Source: Amyloporia xantha
Lineage: Eukaryota; Basidiomycota; Agaricomycetes; Polyporales; Adustoporiaceae
DNA length: 64,000 bases
Assembly (NCBI GenBank): GCA_036971615.1
Contig: JAYKKR010000002.1
Span: 2,728,001-2,792,000 of the forward strand
Direction of reading: 5' to 3'
Shown: piece by piece, positions 11,184 to 23,379 of the stretch
How the letters are laid out: each line of letters starts with the position of its first letter
How positions within the stretch are numbered: position 1 is the stretch's first letter
Translations under genes and position numbers: made by a program
Notes under the pieces: generated by a model
What the model was told of the DNA's origin: nothing
What the model saw: only the letters and a program-made list of their open reading frames with translations
Database searches by the model: none

Positions 11184-14100
11184 CTATTCTATGTCTGAGT
11201 CCAGCTCCTCATCCCCATCCTCAGCATCATTGATCGCACCGCTCCCACTGCTTGACGCAAGACGACTGATTGGTGCGGGCTTCGCAGGAAGAGCAGTCAA
11301 GCCGAACGAATGGTTTCGGGCTCCAAGACCAAGCATGTATGTGGCGGATGACACGCGCGGCCTCGGGGTTGCTCTCGGTGGTGGGGAGGTAGGAATGATA
11401 TGAGAAGGCATGGGTATACGCAGCTCCAGGCTGGCGAACGGATCCTGACTAGTGCCCGGAGAATCATCTGAAGCCTTTCGTGGATGTGATAGTGATGTCT
11501 GGCGTAAACGGGGAGAAGTCATGACAGAGCCAAACGTAGGTGCTGGACTGATAGGACGAGAAGGAGTAAGAAGGCCGGACGTCCACGAAGTCCACGAAGG
11601 AGAAATCTTTGCGGGTGTCGTCGCTGAAGGTGGATCGTCGACGGATACAGACAACTCATGCAACGCACGCTTTACAGCGGCTACGTCGTGCTCGAGGTCG
11701 TCGAGTTTGCGCGTGAACAGGTGCATGGCCTTCGTTACCGCTTTGTCTGTTCCTTCGACGAAAGCCTTGATCTCGGTCTCCATTTCACCCTGATCGACCT
11801 CGTCGGAAATGGCGCCCGGGATGGTCAGTAAGGCCTCATAACCAGAGATCATCCGTGCTTCGTCCGTAATTCGGATTTCCAGCTCGACTCGAGCGTCCTC
11901 GTTGAAGTCATCAAGTCGCTCAACGGCTTTCTGCAGAATGATCGGCATGTCCGAATTATGAGGGAGGGCAGACAGGTCTTTCTTCATCTCTTTCAACGCG
12001 AGGTGACAATCACGGAACCCGCGTTGTAGAGCATCGTATCTCTGTTTCGCTTTGAGGAGCTTAGGCAGAAGAGGATATTCCTCATCAGAAGCACTAAGCG
12101 TAGAGTGGCCATTCAGCAACCGGGATGTGAGTGGCGAGATCCTCAGCTCGTCCAACGGACTAGCTATGGTAGGGGAGAAGACATCCGCTGCTACCAATGA
12201 CATCTGGTCCACCGATGGCACAACCGGGTCACTGTCGTGCACTTCGATCGCTGGTGAGATCTGCGCCTCGAAAGACTGCCTGAGAACATGATGTGACATA
12301 TCGAAAGAAGGCGAATGAATGGAAATTCCATCAGAACTAGCTTCCGTCGGCAGAAGAGGGAAAGGCTGTCGGGAGCTGTCAACGGAAGCCACGATGCTCG
12401 GTTCTGCTTGTTCCGCGATCGAGGCGTCCTCTTCCGCGCGAGTCTCATCTGTCCCAGACCTGTGGACTTGGTCTTGCAGTTCTAGTGAGATTGTTTTAGG
12501 AGTCAATACAGTGTCATTTTTAAGTGTTCCAGTAGCAGCTAGGACGTCTACCGTATCGACCACGGTGCTGGTGGGAGCCTCTGAACCAGTCGTCTCTTCC
12601 GCAGATTTGTCCAGAACTTGAGATTCGGATTCTGGGTCAGGGACCTGGAGTTCGAGCGGTGGGGTATAGACCTTATGAGCAGTATCCCGAGCACGATTCT
12701 TTTGCGAAGATTCATCCAAGACTTCTTCATGGACCAAACTAGCAGGCGGCGGAGGCGACGGCACACTTATTGTGGCAGTAACGTGTCGAACCTCATCCAC
12801 GGTTGGCTTATGGGTATCACCATTAGGTATCGTTTGAGGCGGTGGCGGTGGCAGTTCCGCCAATGGGACGGACGGAAGTGGATATTCATGGGAGACATGA
12901 TACTGAGCCAACTCTCGCTCAAGTTGTAACCGCCGATCCGATTCCACCTGCAGTTCACGTGTCAGAGCAGAAACCGTATTTTGCGCCGCGATGACCCGTG
13001 CCACGGATCCTATGGAAGCCTCTTCTGCTGACGGCGGGCCATTCAGAGATTCCAAAAGACCGTCCGCATCCTGGATGATGGTTTGGAAGACACCCCGAAT
13101 CGCGGAAGTCTGTTCGTGATCTGCAGTAGAAATGGTACGTTCGAACGATTCTCGCGCCTTCCTGATCCACCTCCGCAGGCCTTCGGCGAGGTTTTCTTCT
13201 CGTCCGAGGAACGCAAGCCTCAAGGATATTTCTCGTCTCCGTCCGTAAGCCTCTCGAGAGATATCTTCTGTGAGCTCGTCTAGAGCATGCCGCAACTTTT
13301 CCGACTGACGCCGTTCGAAGACGAGTGATTTTTGCAGATGTTCGATTTCGGTGCGAAGGGTCGTACTGGTGGCTTCATATCGGGCTTTCATACCCTCCAT
13401 TGCCTTTTGAAGAGAGTCGGTAGACGACTGAGAAAACTTCCTATACGCTCGGTATATCAGCACATATTCTGGGAATCGTAAACAGGAGCATACATGTAGC
13501 GAGAAACCATCTTCGCAGCTGCATTATCGTCTATGCGATATTTCTGGAGATCCGTCTGCGACTCTGCCAGCTGAACTCGATCGTGTTCCGCCCGTTTGCG
13601 TTCAGCGTCCAACTGTGCGGACAGGAGCCCGGCCTCCCCGTGCAATTTGTTGATCTCTACTTCGAGTCGCTCCGTCTCGCCATTGAATTCTTCCAACAAC
13701 TTTTGAAGCCCAGACTTTCCTTCAGAGAGACTGTCGACAAGGGTCGAGGTAGAGTTGTTGCTTGTACTACCAAGGGTAAAGGTAGACGGAGAGCTCACGG
13801 ATGCCCTTGGCCTGCCTTCAAGCGTACGGACGAGGTCTGCATACTCCTGTACAACGAGATCGGCGAGTTTCCGCTCCTCTTCCGCGGCGCGCGCCTTCCT
13901 CTCGAGCTCCCTCTCCCTGACTTGAGCCTCCTGCAACTGTGTGCGCGTCCGGGCCGCTAGCTCATGAGCTGCGTTTATATCATGCTGAGCCTTCGACAAG
14001 TCGCTCCGGGCATGCGCGAGATCAACGTTACGACCTAACAAGGTCTCTTCCGTTAATGTGAGCTTGTCCGAGAGACGGCGGTGAGCAATAGTGAGCTCCT

Positions 14101-14429
14101 GAACCTGGAGAGATGCTGGATGTGGAGGCGCCTCCGGATGCGCTCTCAGCACAGCAAGTTCCTCCTTCAGCTGAGCATTCTCGCTTTGCAGGACATGGGC
14201 GCGCTCAAGCGCGTGGCTGGTGTCGAGCGAGTGCCTCTGAAGCTTGACAGATGTTGCATGGGCTTCGTGCTGGCAAGGAAGCCTGCGGGTTAGTAGAGGA
14301 GCGTGTCATTGAAGGCAGACCACCACCACCGAGGTTTCGGAGCTTCACCTGATAGCGGGCGACGGCGTTGCGCAGGCTCACGAGCTCGAGGGCTAATGGA
14401 TGATCATCGTCTACAGATGCGGCCGCCAT
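11184..14429 (-). CDS. Large coiled-coil protein, unknown function
   Basis: Not assigned to a known family. The start ATG at 14429 gives MAAASVDDDHPLALELVSLR. One intron runs from near 14352 to near 14270; in minus orientation a CTAAC branch site precedes CAG, and the downstream CCAG keeps frame. The next exon is almost entirely heptad-rich (residues roughly 30-270: SENAQLKEELAVLR, RTQLQEAQVRERELERK, EEFNGETERLEVEINKL). A second intron (GTATGC...TATAG, about 13497-13446) leads into further coiled coil (KAMEGMKARYEAT, RSEKLRHALDEL-like), then a Ser/Pro/Glu-rich disordered middle, another helical block near 11700-12070, and a Ser/Pro-rich tail ending EDGDEELDSDIE. Total is near 1,030 residues. 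It could be a trafficking or cytoskeletal tether; that is only a guess from architecture. It is divergent from UBP3, 544 bases apart. Confidence 0.82.
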
Positions 14430-14973
14430 GAATGCGGTTAACCACAACAATCTGCAGGTGCGGGCACTGCGCAGTGTGAGCAAGCAACCGAGGTGCTCAG
14501 ATGCTGCATTTCCCATTTTAGAAAGCACTAATTGATCGGAGCTGGGCACGAGCCTGTAAACTGCAGGCATGGGCGCTTGTTGGACTGCCTCTCCTCGTTC
14601 CACAGCCTGTGACTCCCCCGGCACCGTCTCTGTCGTTCTCCTCTCCCGTCTCGCCCGTACTCAACGTTTACACTCACAGTCTAGAGTGAGCCTAGTTGCT
14701 CTGTTGAATTTTCCCTTGGATCTTGCCTCGCGTAGCCTGTCGTGATTCCTGCGCGTGACCGTGTTGTCATCGAGCGTGGAGAAACGCTCGAACTATTATC
14801 TGCCTGCAGAGTCTCTACAAGCGAATGCTCTTCAGGAAGTCCCTTCCGGTACCCACATAGACCGGAGGTACGGAAATCTATCTTTGTGAGTCTACACGCC
14901 GTGTGATTGCTGCTTACGCGTGTCTGACAATTTCACCGCAATCTCGTAATCGTACACGACCTTGTCGGCAGGA
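14430..14973. other. Shared divergent promoter region
   Basis: About 540 bases between the start codons of the coiled-coil gene (minus) and UBP3 (plus). It must hold both 5'UTRs and promoters. I see no clear TATA box; C/T-rich stretches (near 14630-14660) are the only notable composition. Confidence 0.5.
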
Positions 14974-17925
14974 ATGGCGAGCCCACATCCGTCCTATCCC
15001 AGTTCGGGACCTTCGTCCTACTATCACACACCCCCTCCCCAGTTTGTCTACGGTAATGGCCCTGGCCCCTACTATCAGTACCCTGTCCCACCCATGAATG
15101 GTCATGCTCCATTACACCAACCGATGTCCCCCAGAGTGAATACTGCAGGACGCGGACGGTATAACTCTCACCGAGGCGGCATGCCCCACTATCAACATTA
15201 TCCCCCCATCCCACCACCACATAGCGTACATTCCCCCGCAGCAATGCAATCTCCCCCGGTGTCCCCCGTTAGCCCATACGTCCACCCACAAAAATATTCG
15301 CCACATGTTCCGCATGTCCCGTACTCACCCCCATACGTTCCCCAACCTAACGGAGCATACCAGCCTACATGGGCTGCACAGCCATTATCGCCTTTACCAA
15401 AACAGTTGTCCATGCTGCCTGTGGGCATGCCCAATCCACCTGTTCTTATACCCCCGTCTCAGCTGCAACAGCAAGAACCGCAGCAGCCAGCCATGGCACC
15501 GGTATTCGTACAGCCAACGCAGTTATCGTCATTCACAAACCCGCAAGAGGCGGAGTCCCCCCCTTCATCGTCTTTGCAATCATCATCGCCCAAGCCCGAA
15601 TCACCAAAGGTTCAGGTCGAGAAGTCACTAACACCGCAAGATCCGCCCCAATATTCTTCCCAACAACCGCCTACACATCAACCCTCACGGTCAGTATCCG
15701 AGCCTTCAAGCTGGGTAGTATGGTCTCGGCGGCCGGAGAACCCCTCGCAGGCATTGGGAGTTATTATCTCTACCGGAGCATATCCGCCGGAGGATGTTGT
15801 TCGCAAAGCGCTTGATGTCCCGACGCCCCCAGCAAGTCCGAAACTTGAGGCTGCTGTGCACTCTGTAGTGGCTGAGTTAGACACGCTTCCCACCGCTGAC
15901 GAGACGTCTGTGGAAGTTATTGAAGCGCCGTCTTCTTCTGCTACCGAAACTACGCCTGCATCCTCTACACCAGGTGAGACACCTGTGCCAGGATCTCCAG
16001 CATCATCGCATACCTCCGTGTCGCTCCCTGCCACATCTCCTATTGCAGAAAACGTGACAAAGTCTGCCGCCGAGCCGAAGTTTGATGAGGCAGTTGCTGA
16101 GTTACCGGCGACAGCATCGGAACCCACTCAGGACGTTCCGACCCCTGTCGCAGAAACTGCGCCCACCTCGACACCTCCAGAAGCAGCTCAACCTGCGTCT
16201 CCTCCCGCTGCGACGACACCTGCGCCCAAAGCCGCTGCTCCCAGGAAGTCATGGGCTTCCCTCCTGCAATCTGATGCTGCCGCTTCGTCGTCCAAGTCTC
16301 GCCTCCCCGTTTCTTCCGTCGTAGGCTTCTCCATCCCGGCTACTGCTCTGTCTGGCTCTCCAGTAAGTAATGCGCCAGGCGCACCCGTCACCTCTCCACA
16401 CCGTAACGAACTTCTGCATCTGCTAAGCAAAGGACCGCCACCTGGCAGCGCCCCGCTCAAGATTCAGCCTCGTGGGTTGGTCAACACCGGCAACATGTGC
16501 TTCGCGAATGCAGTGCTGCAGATTCTTGTGTACTGCCCCCCCTTCCACAGGCTCTTCACGGAGTTGAGCAAGTACCTCTCAGGGCCGGTCGTCGGCTCGC
16601 AGAAGGAGGGCACGAAAGCGACCCCGTTGATCGATGCGACCGTTCAGTTCATCAAGGAATTCGTCCCTGAGACCAGTTCGGATGCGAAAGCCAAGGGTAA
16701 GGAACGAGAAGACGATTTTTATGAACCCGAGTCTTTCATTCCGTCGTATGTCTATGACGCCATGAAGGAGAAGAAACGCTTTGCCAACATGATTGTAATT
16801 GGTTCTCTCTTGGAGCCCCTGTATTTTATTAATTCCTCACTATTTTAGGGTGGGCACCAAGAGGACGCCGAAGAATTCCTGGGTTTCTTCCTTGATACGC
16901 TCGAAGAAGAACTTCTGTCCTTGTCATCATCTTTAGCCCCGCCGAAGGTCATACCTCAGCCGAATGGGCCCGTCCAGGACGCAGATGCGGCACCCACGCA
17001 AGATGAAGGCTGGTACGAAGTCGGAAAGAAGAACAGAACGGTCGTTACACGAACGGTAGATTCATTTGGACTCGTGGCATGTTATCTTGACTAAACGGTG
17101 CTTGCCTCATCTAGATCAAGTCGACCGAGTCACCTATCACTCGTATATTTGGTGGTAGATTCCGGTCAACACTTCGTGCACCACACCAGAAGGATTCGGT
17201 AACCGTCGAAGATTGGCGTTCACTGCGTCTGGATATTCAAGTATGTAGATTTCTCAGTGTCCTTTTTTCTCCCCATAACGGCCTTCATCCCATAGCGAGA
17301 GCAAGTGCACACCATAAAGGATGCGCTTCAGTATATCTCCCATCCACAGCCAGTCCAGATTAGCCAGCCTACTCGTCCGGGAGTCGTCGTAGAGGCTACT
17401 CAACAAGCTCTTATTGAGTCCTTACCTCCCGTGCTCGTTCTACACCTCAAAAGGTTTTTATACGACACGAATGTCGGAGATGTTGTAAAAATCGGCAAGC
17501 AAGTCGCGTATGGACCTGAGTTGGAGATCAGTCCAGGTACGAATTCCTACCTCTGTCATACCGTAATATGTCTCACGATCGCCATCCAGATCTTATTTCA
17601 CCGACACAGAGAAGCTCCCATTCTGTCAAATACCAGCTCTTTGGAGGTAAGCGGATGAGATGATGGTGTCATTGCGTATCTGACTTTCTTTTCAGTGTTG
17701 TATCATCATGGCCAATCAGCATCTGGCGGGCATTATACGTTGGATGTTCTCCACCCGAACCGCGACCTCAGCGATCGACCACGTCCAGCTTGGATCCGTA
17801 TAGATGACGAGTTAGTGTCCGATGTTCGACCTGACGACGTATTCGGTGGCACGGGGCGAGATGATCGCTGTGCATATCTGTTGTTCTACCGAAAAATGAG
17901 TGGCTGGGGCGCAGCGCGGACATAG
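14974..17925 (+). CDS. UBP3: Ubiquitin carboxyl-terminal hydrolase Ubp3/USP10
   Basis: Cysteine protease that removes ubiquitin; in yeast Ubp3 works with Bre5 in ribophagy, COPII/COPI recycling and Pol II rescue. The start ATG at 14974 (MASPHPSYPSSG) opens a 500-residue Pro/Ser/Thr/Gln-rich disordered region. The USP domain begins with RGLVNTGNMCFANAVLQ: the nucleophile Cys is residue 509 (codon 16498-16500). The first intron (16795-16848) splits the QQD-like box, here GGHQEDAEEFLGFFLDTLEEE. Then come GGRFRSTLR, the hydrophobic core PPVLVLHLKRFLYD, and the catalytic His box SASGGHYTLDVLH, followed by W.RIDDE and a closing YLLFYRKMS. Five or so introns of 50-65 bases keep frame. The PPVLVLHLKRF and SGGHYT boxes plus the long N-terminus match Ubp3/USP10 best. 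Confidence 0.92.
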
Positions 17926-18155
17926 CATTCCTTCTAGATTAGCGTATCCTTGTGCCACCTGGAATAAAACTTGCGGCTTCGTATTATAGATGCTCTCGGT
18001 CATCAGTTGCTATTTTGCCTATCATCACTGACAAGTAGTTGTAAGATTGCAAGACGGTAGGTATTTATGAGCCCAACAAGGGAGTGTATAATTAGTTACA
18101 GCAAAGTCCATCCGAACAAACATGGCTATGAACATAGGGGACGACTAGTATCAAC

Positions 18156-21100
18156 TCAGTCTTCGTACATGTTCCAAGTCTGCAAGGTTCCCAGTCAGTA
18201 AGCAACTCCAGGACGGCAAGGCAGGACATACCGAACGCCATTTCAATCCCCAATGGTTATTAACGGGACCATCGATACCAAAGGCGACTCCTTTGAACCA
18301 CCAGAATGAGCCGACCACAGCGAAAGTAGTCACACCAAAGACAATCCACTTCGTTCGTTCGGAAAGTCGCCTCGCGGTGAAGACGAAATGATCCAGGAGA
18401 TGAGCAGCCATCAACACCGAGAAGTACAACGTGGGTAGCTATCGAAAAGGGATTGGCATCAACTGAATAGTAAATACAAAGGAATACGCACGTAATGGTG
18501 GACGTATGTTACACGGCCCATAATCAAGAAAGGCACTAGAACAAACTTCAGTTACCAATTGCATTCGTGTATACGGCAGAGCGACTCACAAAATTGCATG
18601 AGCCATCCGACCATTGCTATCTTTCCAACATACAGGAAGTGATCCCATTCCCCTTTGATAGTGTCAGTATCGCAGGAGGACACACAAAGTTTGTCAACTT
18701 ACTGGGTTCCATATCCACGTATTTTCTGTGCATGCGTAGCATATACACACCGAACGCTATTGCACCGATGTGCAGACTGAGAGTACCACCCCACCAGATT
18801 ATAGGCGTGCCTAGCAAGTAATACTTAGCCTGGTTGGCTCCCCACCCACACATCCGCAACCCAAGGCGCATCCACGGCCAGTCTAGAGGTTTCGAAGCAA
18901 GGATATCCTCCTTGTCTGGATCAGGCACGAGCGCATTGTTCGTTGTCATCATCGCGACATTCAGATGCCAGAAGTCTCTGAGGAATGATGTGCTATAAAA
19001 CTTATGATCACCGGCAGGCACTGTGGAAGAGCGCGTTCAATTGAGTGCGGCAGAAACATAATTGAGATCACCTACATCGCTCGTTGATATGTGTTTCGAC
19101 GTTCCAGTATGTATGGACGTCTCCAGGGTTATTTTCCTTGTCACAGCTGACCTCGATTTGCTTGAAGCCCCACTGAGGAAGAATTTCGTTACCAGCACGC
19201 AGCCAGCATCCAGTAGCTTGGTGACGGAATCGCAAGCGTGTCGTTAGTGAATGTATCTTGTCTACATGGCTCTTGCTGCCTCGCTGAAGGTCGTCCACAA
19301 CTTCCACGACCCAGTAGTCATGCAAATCGCCCAGTTTGTCATCGCCGTAGCCAGAGACCTCGTTGTTTAACTTAGACACAGGAGCCGGGACGTGGTGAGA
19401 GTGGAGATTGCGCTTAGTCGGTACGTGGCTGAAACGGATGACATCGCCGTCCGCGAGGAATCTTAACGGGTCACGGACGTCGTATTCAGGCTCGTCCCAT
19501 CGCGGCAGAATAATCCAATCGTTGTTTTCGTCCTTGTAGTGGTAGCATGTCACCTGTTGCTGCTGGGAACCAACGGGGTAGGTCTGGACATGGGAATGAA
19601 GCAGACCGCCAGCCCAACCCATGTTCTTCAACGTGACCTTGGAGCCATATGCGATTTCTACGGCCATGTCAGTCACCAAATCGCGCGCGAAAATAGCCGC
19701 GCCCGCATACCTAATGGATTTTGGTATAATGTGTTGCCGATGAGGTTGGCCTGAAATAGGGAACTCATCTTCGCGTCGTCCGGACCCGAATGGTTCAGGA
19801 TCATGAAATGAATCTTGAAGAAAGCCATGTACAGCATGATCGGCAAGACAATCAGACAAGCTATCCGGGCACCCCAATGTCTTAGTTGGTCGCGCTGAGA
19901 TGTGGTGTCAACAATCTGTAGAACCTGTAACTGCTTGTCATACTCACCACAGACATTCTAAGATCGCCGAATTTTTCCCAAAGATCCTCGATAGTATACA
20001 GACCGACGAGTGCAGTGACGAATAATCCGACCCATTTGATGCTGTACACACGTTGAGAACCTCGTTGAAAGAATGCATACCCTGTAAATACCTAGTGACA
20101 CAACCGATTGAGACGCCCGTTAAGGTCAGCCATAACCACCAGTCAAGGGAGAAGGATCTGTTCGACGGCTTAGTGCATTGGGGCTGCTGACAACATTTGT
20201 GACTCACTGATATTGCTGGTTGTGAAATTTGGTGAGACAAAAGACTGTAGTGAACGTGAAGAAAAGGAGCATAGAATCCAGTAAAATAAATCGCGATATG
20301 CACAACCAGGCAACATCTGGAGGCAGCTTTAGCTATACAGGTATAGTGACCATTCAGTTGCCCGAGCTCACCGCATAGCACCATCAAGGCGACCAAATGA
20401 CATGCTCTCCAGCTCATTCCAAGCTCCACAGCAGTGTACCATCCCAGAGGGACCATGGCAACTCCAAATGTGGCCATCATCACCCTCATGGCGACGTACG
20501 GTACTTTGTCATCGTAGGGTGACCCGCTACCGAAGTCGAAATGGCCGTCATAGCCCGACAACAGGCCAGCAAGAGCAACAAGCATCTTACCCAGAGGAGG
20601 GTGGACATCGAAGTAGAACTGCCGCTTCAGATAGAAAGAGCCAAACTTTCCGAAGTGAGCTTCATCCCAGATGACGAGGTTGGAATATCCAATTTTGTAG
20701 AAGCGCGTCCAACAGGACAAAAGGGTGTAGACGATTGGAGGGATGTGTTCGAGGTTCTGTTGGAAAAACTCGCCCTGATGTGATGGTCATGATTGTGAAA
20801 CATAGCATAGAACAAGACACGTACCACGGATGTAGGCGGCGGTGGTGGTGGACGCCTGAGACGACCACTACCTAGTGGACTTTTCAAGTCCTTCATTTTT
20901 GAGTAGACATCCTTCCCTCCATCGTCGTATACCTCGAACTCCTTCCCGGGGCTCTCGAGGTGTCCGAAGCTCCCATTGATACTGCTCGGTCCGCGCGGTA
21001 CCCTCCGTCGAGCAGTCTCCTCGTTCATGTAGTGTAATGGCAGTTCCTCTTCTCGCCGGGAAGGACTTGTCCAGCTCGGGTTGTCCGCCGTAGGATATTG

Positions 21101-21181
21101 GATTTCTTCGAAGTCAGAGGAAGAGCGAGGTGAGCCCTCTTCTGGTGTGCCGATATGGAGAGTGACTTGAGGAGGCCTCAT
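18156..21181 (-). CDS. PMT2: Dolichyl-phosphate-mannose protein O-mannosyltransferase (PMT2 family)
   Basis: ER membrane enzyme that moves mannose from dolichyl phosphate mannose to Ser/Thr of secretory and cell wall proteins, normally as a PMT1-PMT2 heterodimer. The start ATG at 21181 (MRPPQVTLHIGTPEEG) leads a cytosolic Ser/Pro-rich tail. Then loop 1 carries the essential Asp-Glu pair in WDEAHFGKFGSFYLKRQF, followed by FDVHPPLGKMLVALAG and HFDFGSGSPY. Multiple membrane segments follow. The ER-lumen loop has three MIR motifs: LLHSHVQTYP, LHDYWVVEV and HTYWNVETH (near 19600, 19310 and 19090). The C-terminus has more membrane helices (YFSVLMAAHLLDHFVF, WIVFGVTTFAVVGSFWW), and the last exon, after GTATGT...TGCAG, ends TWNMYED. 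FDVHPPLGK and GSFYLKRQFYF point to the PMT2 subfamily. Many introns; the 5' exon joins near 20800 were not fully checked. Confidence 0.9.
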
Positions 21182-21576
21182 ATGCCTCACAGCCTGACTT
21201 GTCGCGGCTTCTCGAGCCTAGTGATACGCGAGTTTGACTAGTGACGAGCTTGTAATGTCAGTCTGAGATGAAGACTGTCAGCGTTCTTGCGGGGATGGTT
21301 GCTGCGCATATACGCGTTTATTACCCGCAGTGACACGTCTGGGCTCATATACGTAGTATTTGATCATGATCTCACTGCCACATCACGCATTTGGACGCGG
21401 GAGCAGACAAGCATTATGAAGAAATCTATACAACGAAGATGAAATGAAAGGGACAGCTACTTTTGACGGAATATACAGCAGTACAGCGAGCAAGTGAGAA
21501 CTACCGACTGGGACAGACAATCAACGAGACAAAGTATACATCCTGGCAAATGTCACGCGCCGCAGAAACAGCACGA
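21182..21576. other. Intergenic between PMT2 and fibrillarin
   Basis: About 395 bases holding the PMT2 promoter and the fibrillarin 3' flank (both on the minus strand). A/G-rich tract near 21410-21470. Nothing further seen. Confidence 0.5.
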
Positions 21577-22792
21577 TCACTTGTGCCGTTGGTAAGTAGC
21601 TATAGCTATGGTATCAGATAATGCTCGAGGAGTAGAATCTAAAGACGTACCAACAACCATCGCATGGTCGCGTTCGTAAGGCTCCAGCGTGACCTGTTCT
21701 ATGGGCTTAAATTTGTTGTCCTTCAAGAATTGCACCTCTCGTGCAAATACAGTCGCCGGAGGGGCGGTAGAGTCAATACAGCTTGCCTTGACAGAAATGA
21801 CAACATGGCCGTTGTTTTTCAAGAAGAAGTCGGAATTCAAAGCGACAATCCGAGCTTGATCGGGCTGTGCAACGTCGGCAAATATGGCGTCAACTGAAGA
21901 CAAGAGCATGCGGTATTTTTGTGGTGTACGGGCATCCTCCACAATCGCTATAAAACGCAAAATTGAGCATTTACAGCCGAGCAAAAGGAGAAGCAACTTA
22001 CGAATAACGTTTGTCCGCTTTTTTGCCATGTTGATAAGGTCACGACCCGAACGCAGAGAAAATTCTACTGCGTACACCACACCTTCCTGATAATGGAAGT
22101 CAGAATACGGACACTCTCTATGAGGTACAGAGAACTTACAGGTCCAACAATGTCTGCGACGTGGCTAACACTGGTACCGCTAGCTGCACCAAGGTACAGC
22201 ACCTTCATTCCTGGCTCGATGTATATCCTATCCAATCCATTGAGGACACCAGCGGCCAACTTGCTGCGGAAGGGGTTCCACACTCGGTACTCGATCTTGG
22301 TGCCCTCCACACCACCGTCGATGGATATCCGCTTTTCGCCATACACCGCCTCGCCTGGGGCGAGACTCTTGGTCACCAACATGCTGTCCTTGCCTTTCGC
22401 AATGAAAACCCCAGGGTGCCTGTGCGGTTCGAGGATGACATTTGCTCCGCCTCTCGCGCCTCCTCGTCCACCGCCTCGTCCACCGCGACCACCGGCACCA
22501 CGCCCACCGCCTCGTCCTCCTCGATCCCCACCACGTTTGAAGACGCCTCCTCTCGACGCACCACCTGGAGTAAAATATGTAATCAGATCAAAGACAGCTA
22601 GGTGTTATAAATACCTCGCCCACCACCCCTTCCTCCTCTAGGGGCACCGCGAGCACCACCACCCCGTCCTCCGCCTCGTCCTCCAAATCCGCCGCGACCG
22701 CCTGGAGCTCCTGCAGAGATAAGCCACCGGCAAAAATTGGTCAGTTGTTGTGAATGTTGAATATGAAAATAAGAAGATATACCAAATGCCAT
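21577..22792 (-). CDS. NOP1: Fibrillarin, rRNA 2'-O-methyltransferase
   Basis: Catalytic core of box C/D snoRNPs in the nucleolus; it 2'-O-methylates pre-rRNA and also methylates a glutamine of histone H2A in studied species. The start ATG at 22792 gives MAFG, then an intron (GTATATC...CTGCAG) and a Gly/Arg-rich (GAR) domain with repeated GGRGG. The methyltransferase domain contains the segment around [26 protein letters not shown] and the AdoMet-binding [20 protein letters not shown], then [21 protein letters not shown], then [12 protein letters not shown] and [16 protein letters not shown]. The last exon, after GTACGTC...CTATAG, gives VATYQRHK before TGA. At least six introns. Divergent from RPN8 by 587 bases. 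Confidence 0.97.
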
Positions 22793-23379
22793 GATCCTGT
22801 GTTGCTATGAGCCTGTAATTCCTGGGATGTCGAATAGCGGTGAGCCTGCAGAAATTTTGAGGCGAAGTTTGAGCGATCGAGGTCCTTCCAAAACGAGTAA
22901 GCGACTAATGAGGAGCAAACAACCGCAAATACGACCCCGCTCATAGCAGACCCGCCGGTCCCAGCGACGTGCATTGGTGGCGATGTAACCACTCCGAAAG
23001 TGGTTCCTTATTCTAATTACACGAGTACAGGAAGTAGAATGGTTAGGGGAACTGTATCTTTCGTATGGCTTCTATGCATTTAGGTGAATTGCAGCACCAT
23101 TCCATGCTCTTCGGTGATAGAACAAATTCTGGGTGCTGTTGATTTGAGACCGAATGGATATTCTATATGTCTGTTATTCCTAATGAGCCTTAGAAAGCTG
23201 CCTACTGCATATTGCAGCAAAGAAGTCGAACCTTGGAGTCAACGCCACCGCCTGAAAAGGCAACCTGGTAGAAGGCTTTGGACAACAAATGCAAACAGAT
23301 GATCAGAACGCGTACGCGTCGCATTTGTGCATTCTAGCACTCTGCACCATAGAAAACCACTCACCCTATCCGGCTCATC
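22793..23379. other. Shared divergent promoter region of fibrillarin and RPN8
   Basis: 587 bases between two start codons. No TATA box or recognised motif; short open frames here have no domain. It must hold both promoters and 5'UTRs. Confidence 0.5.
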
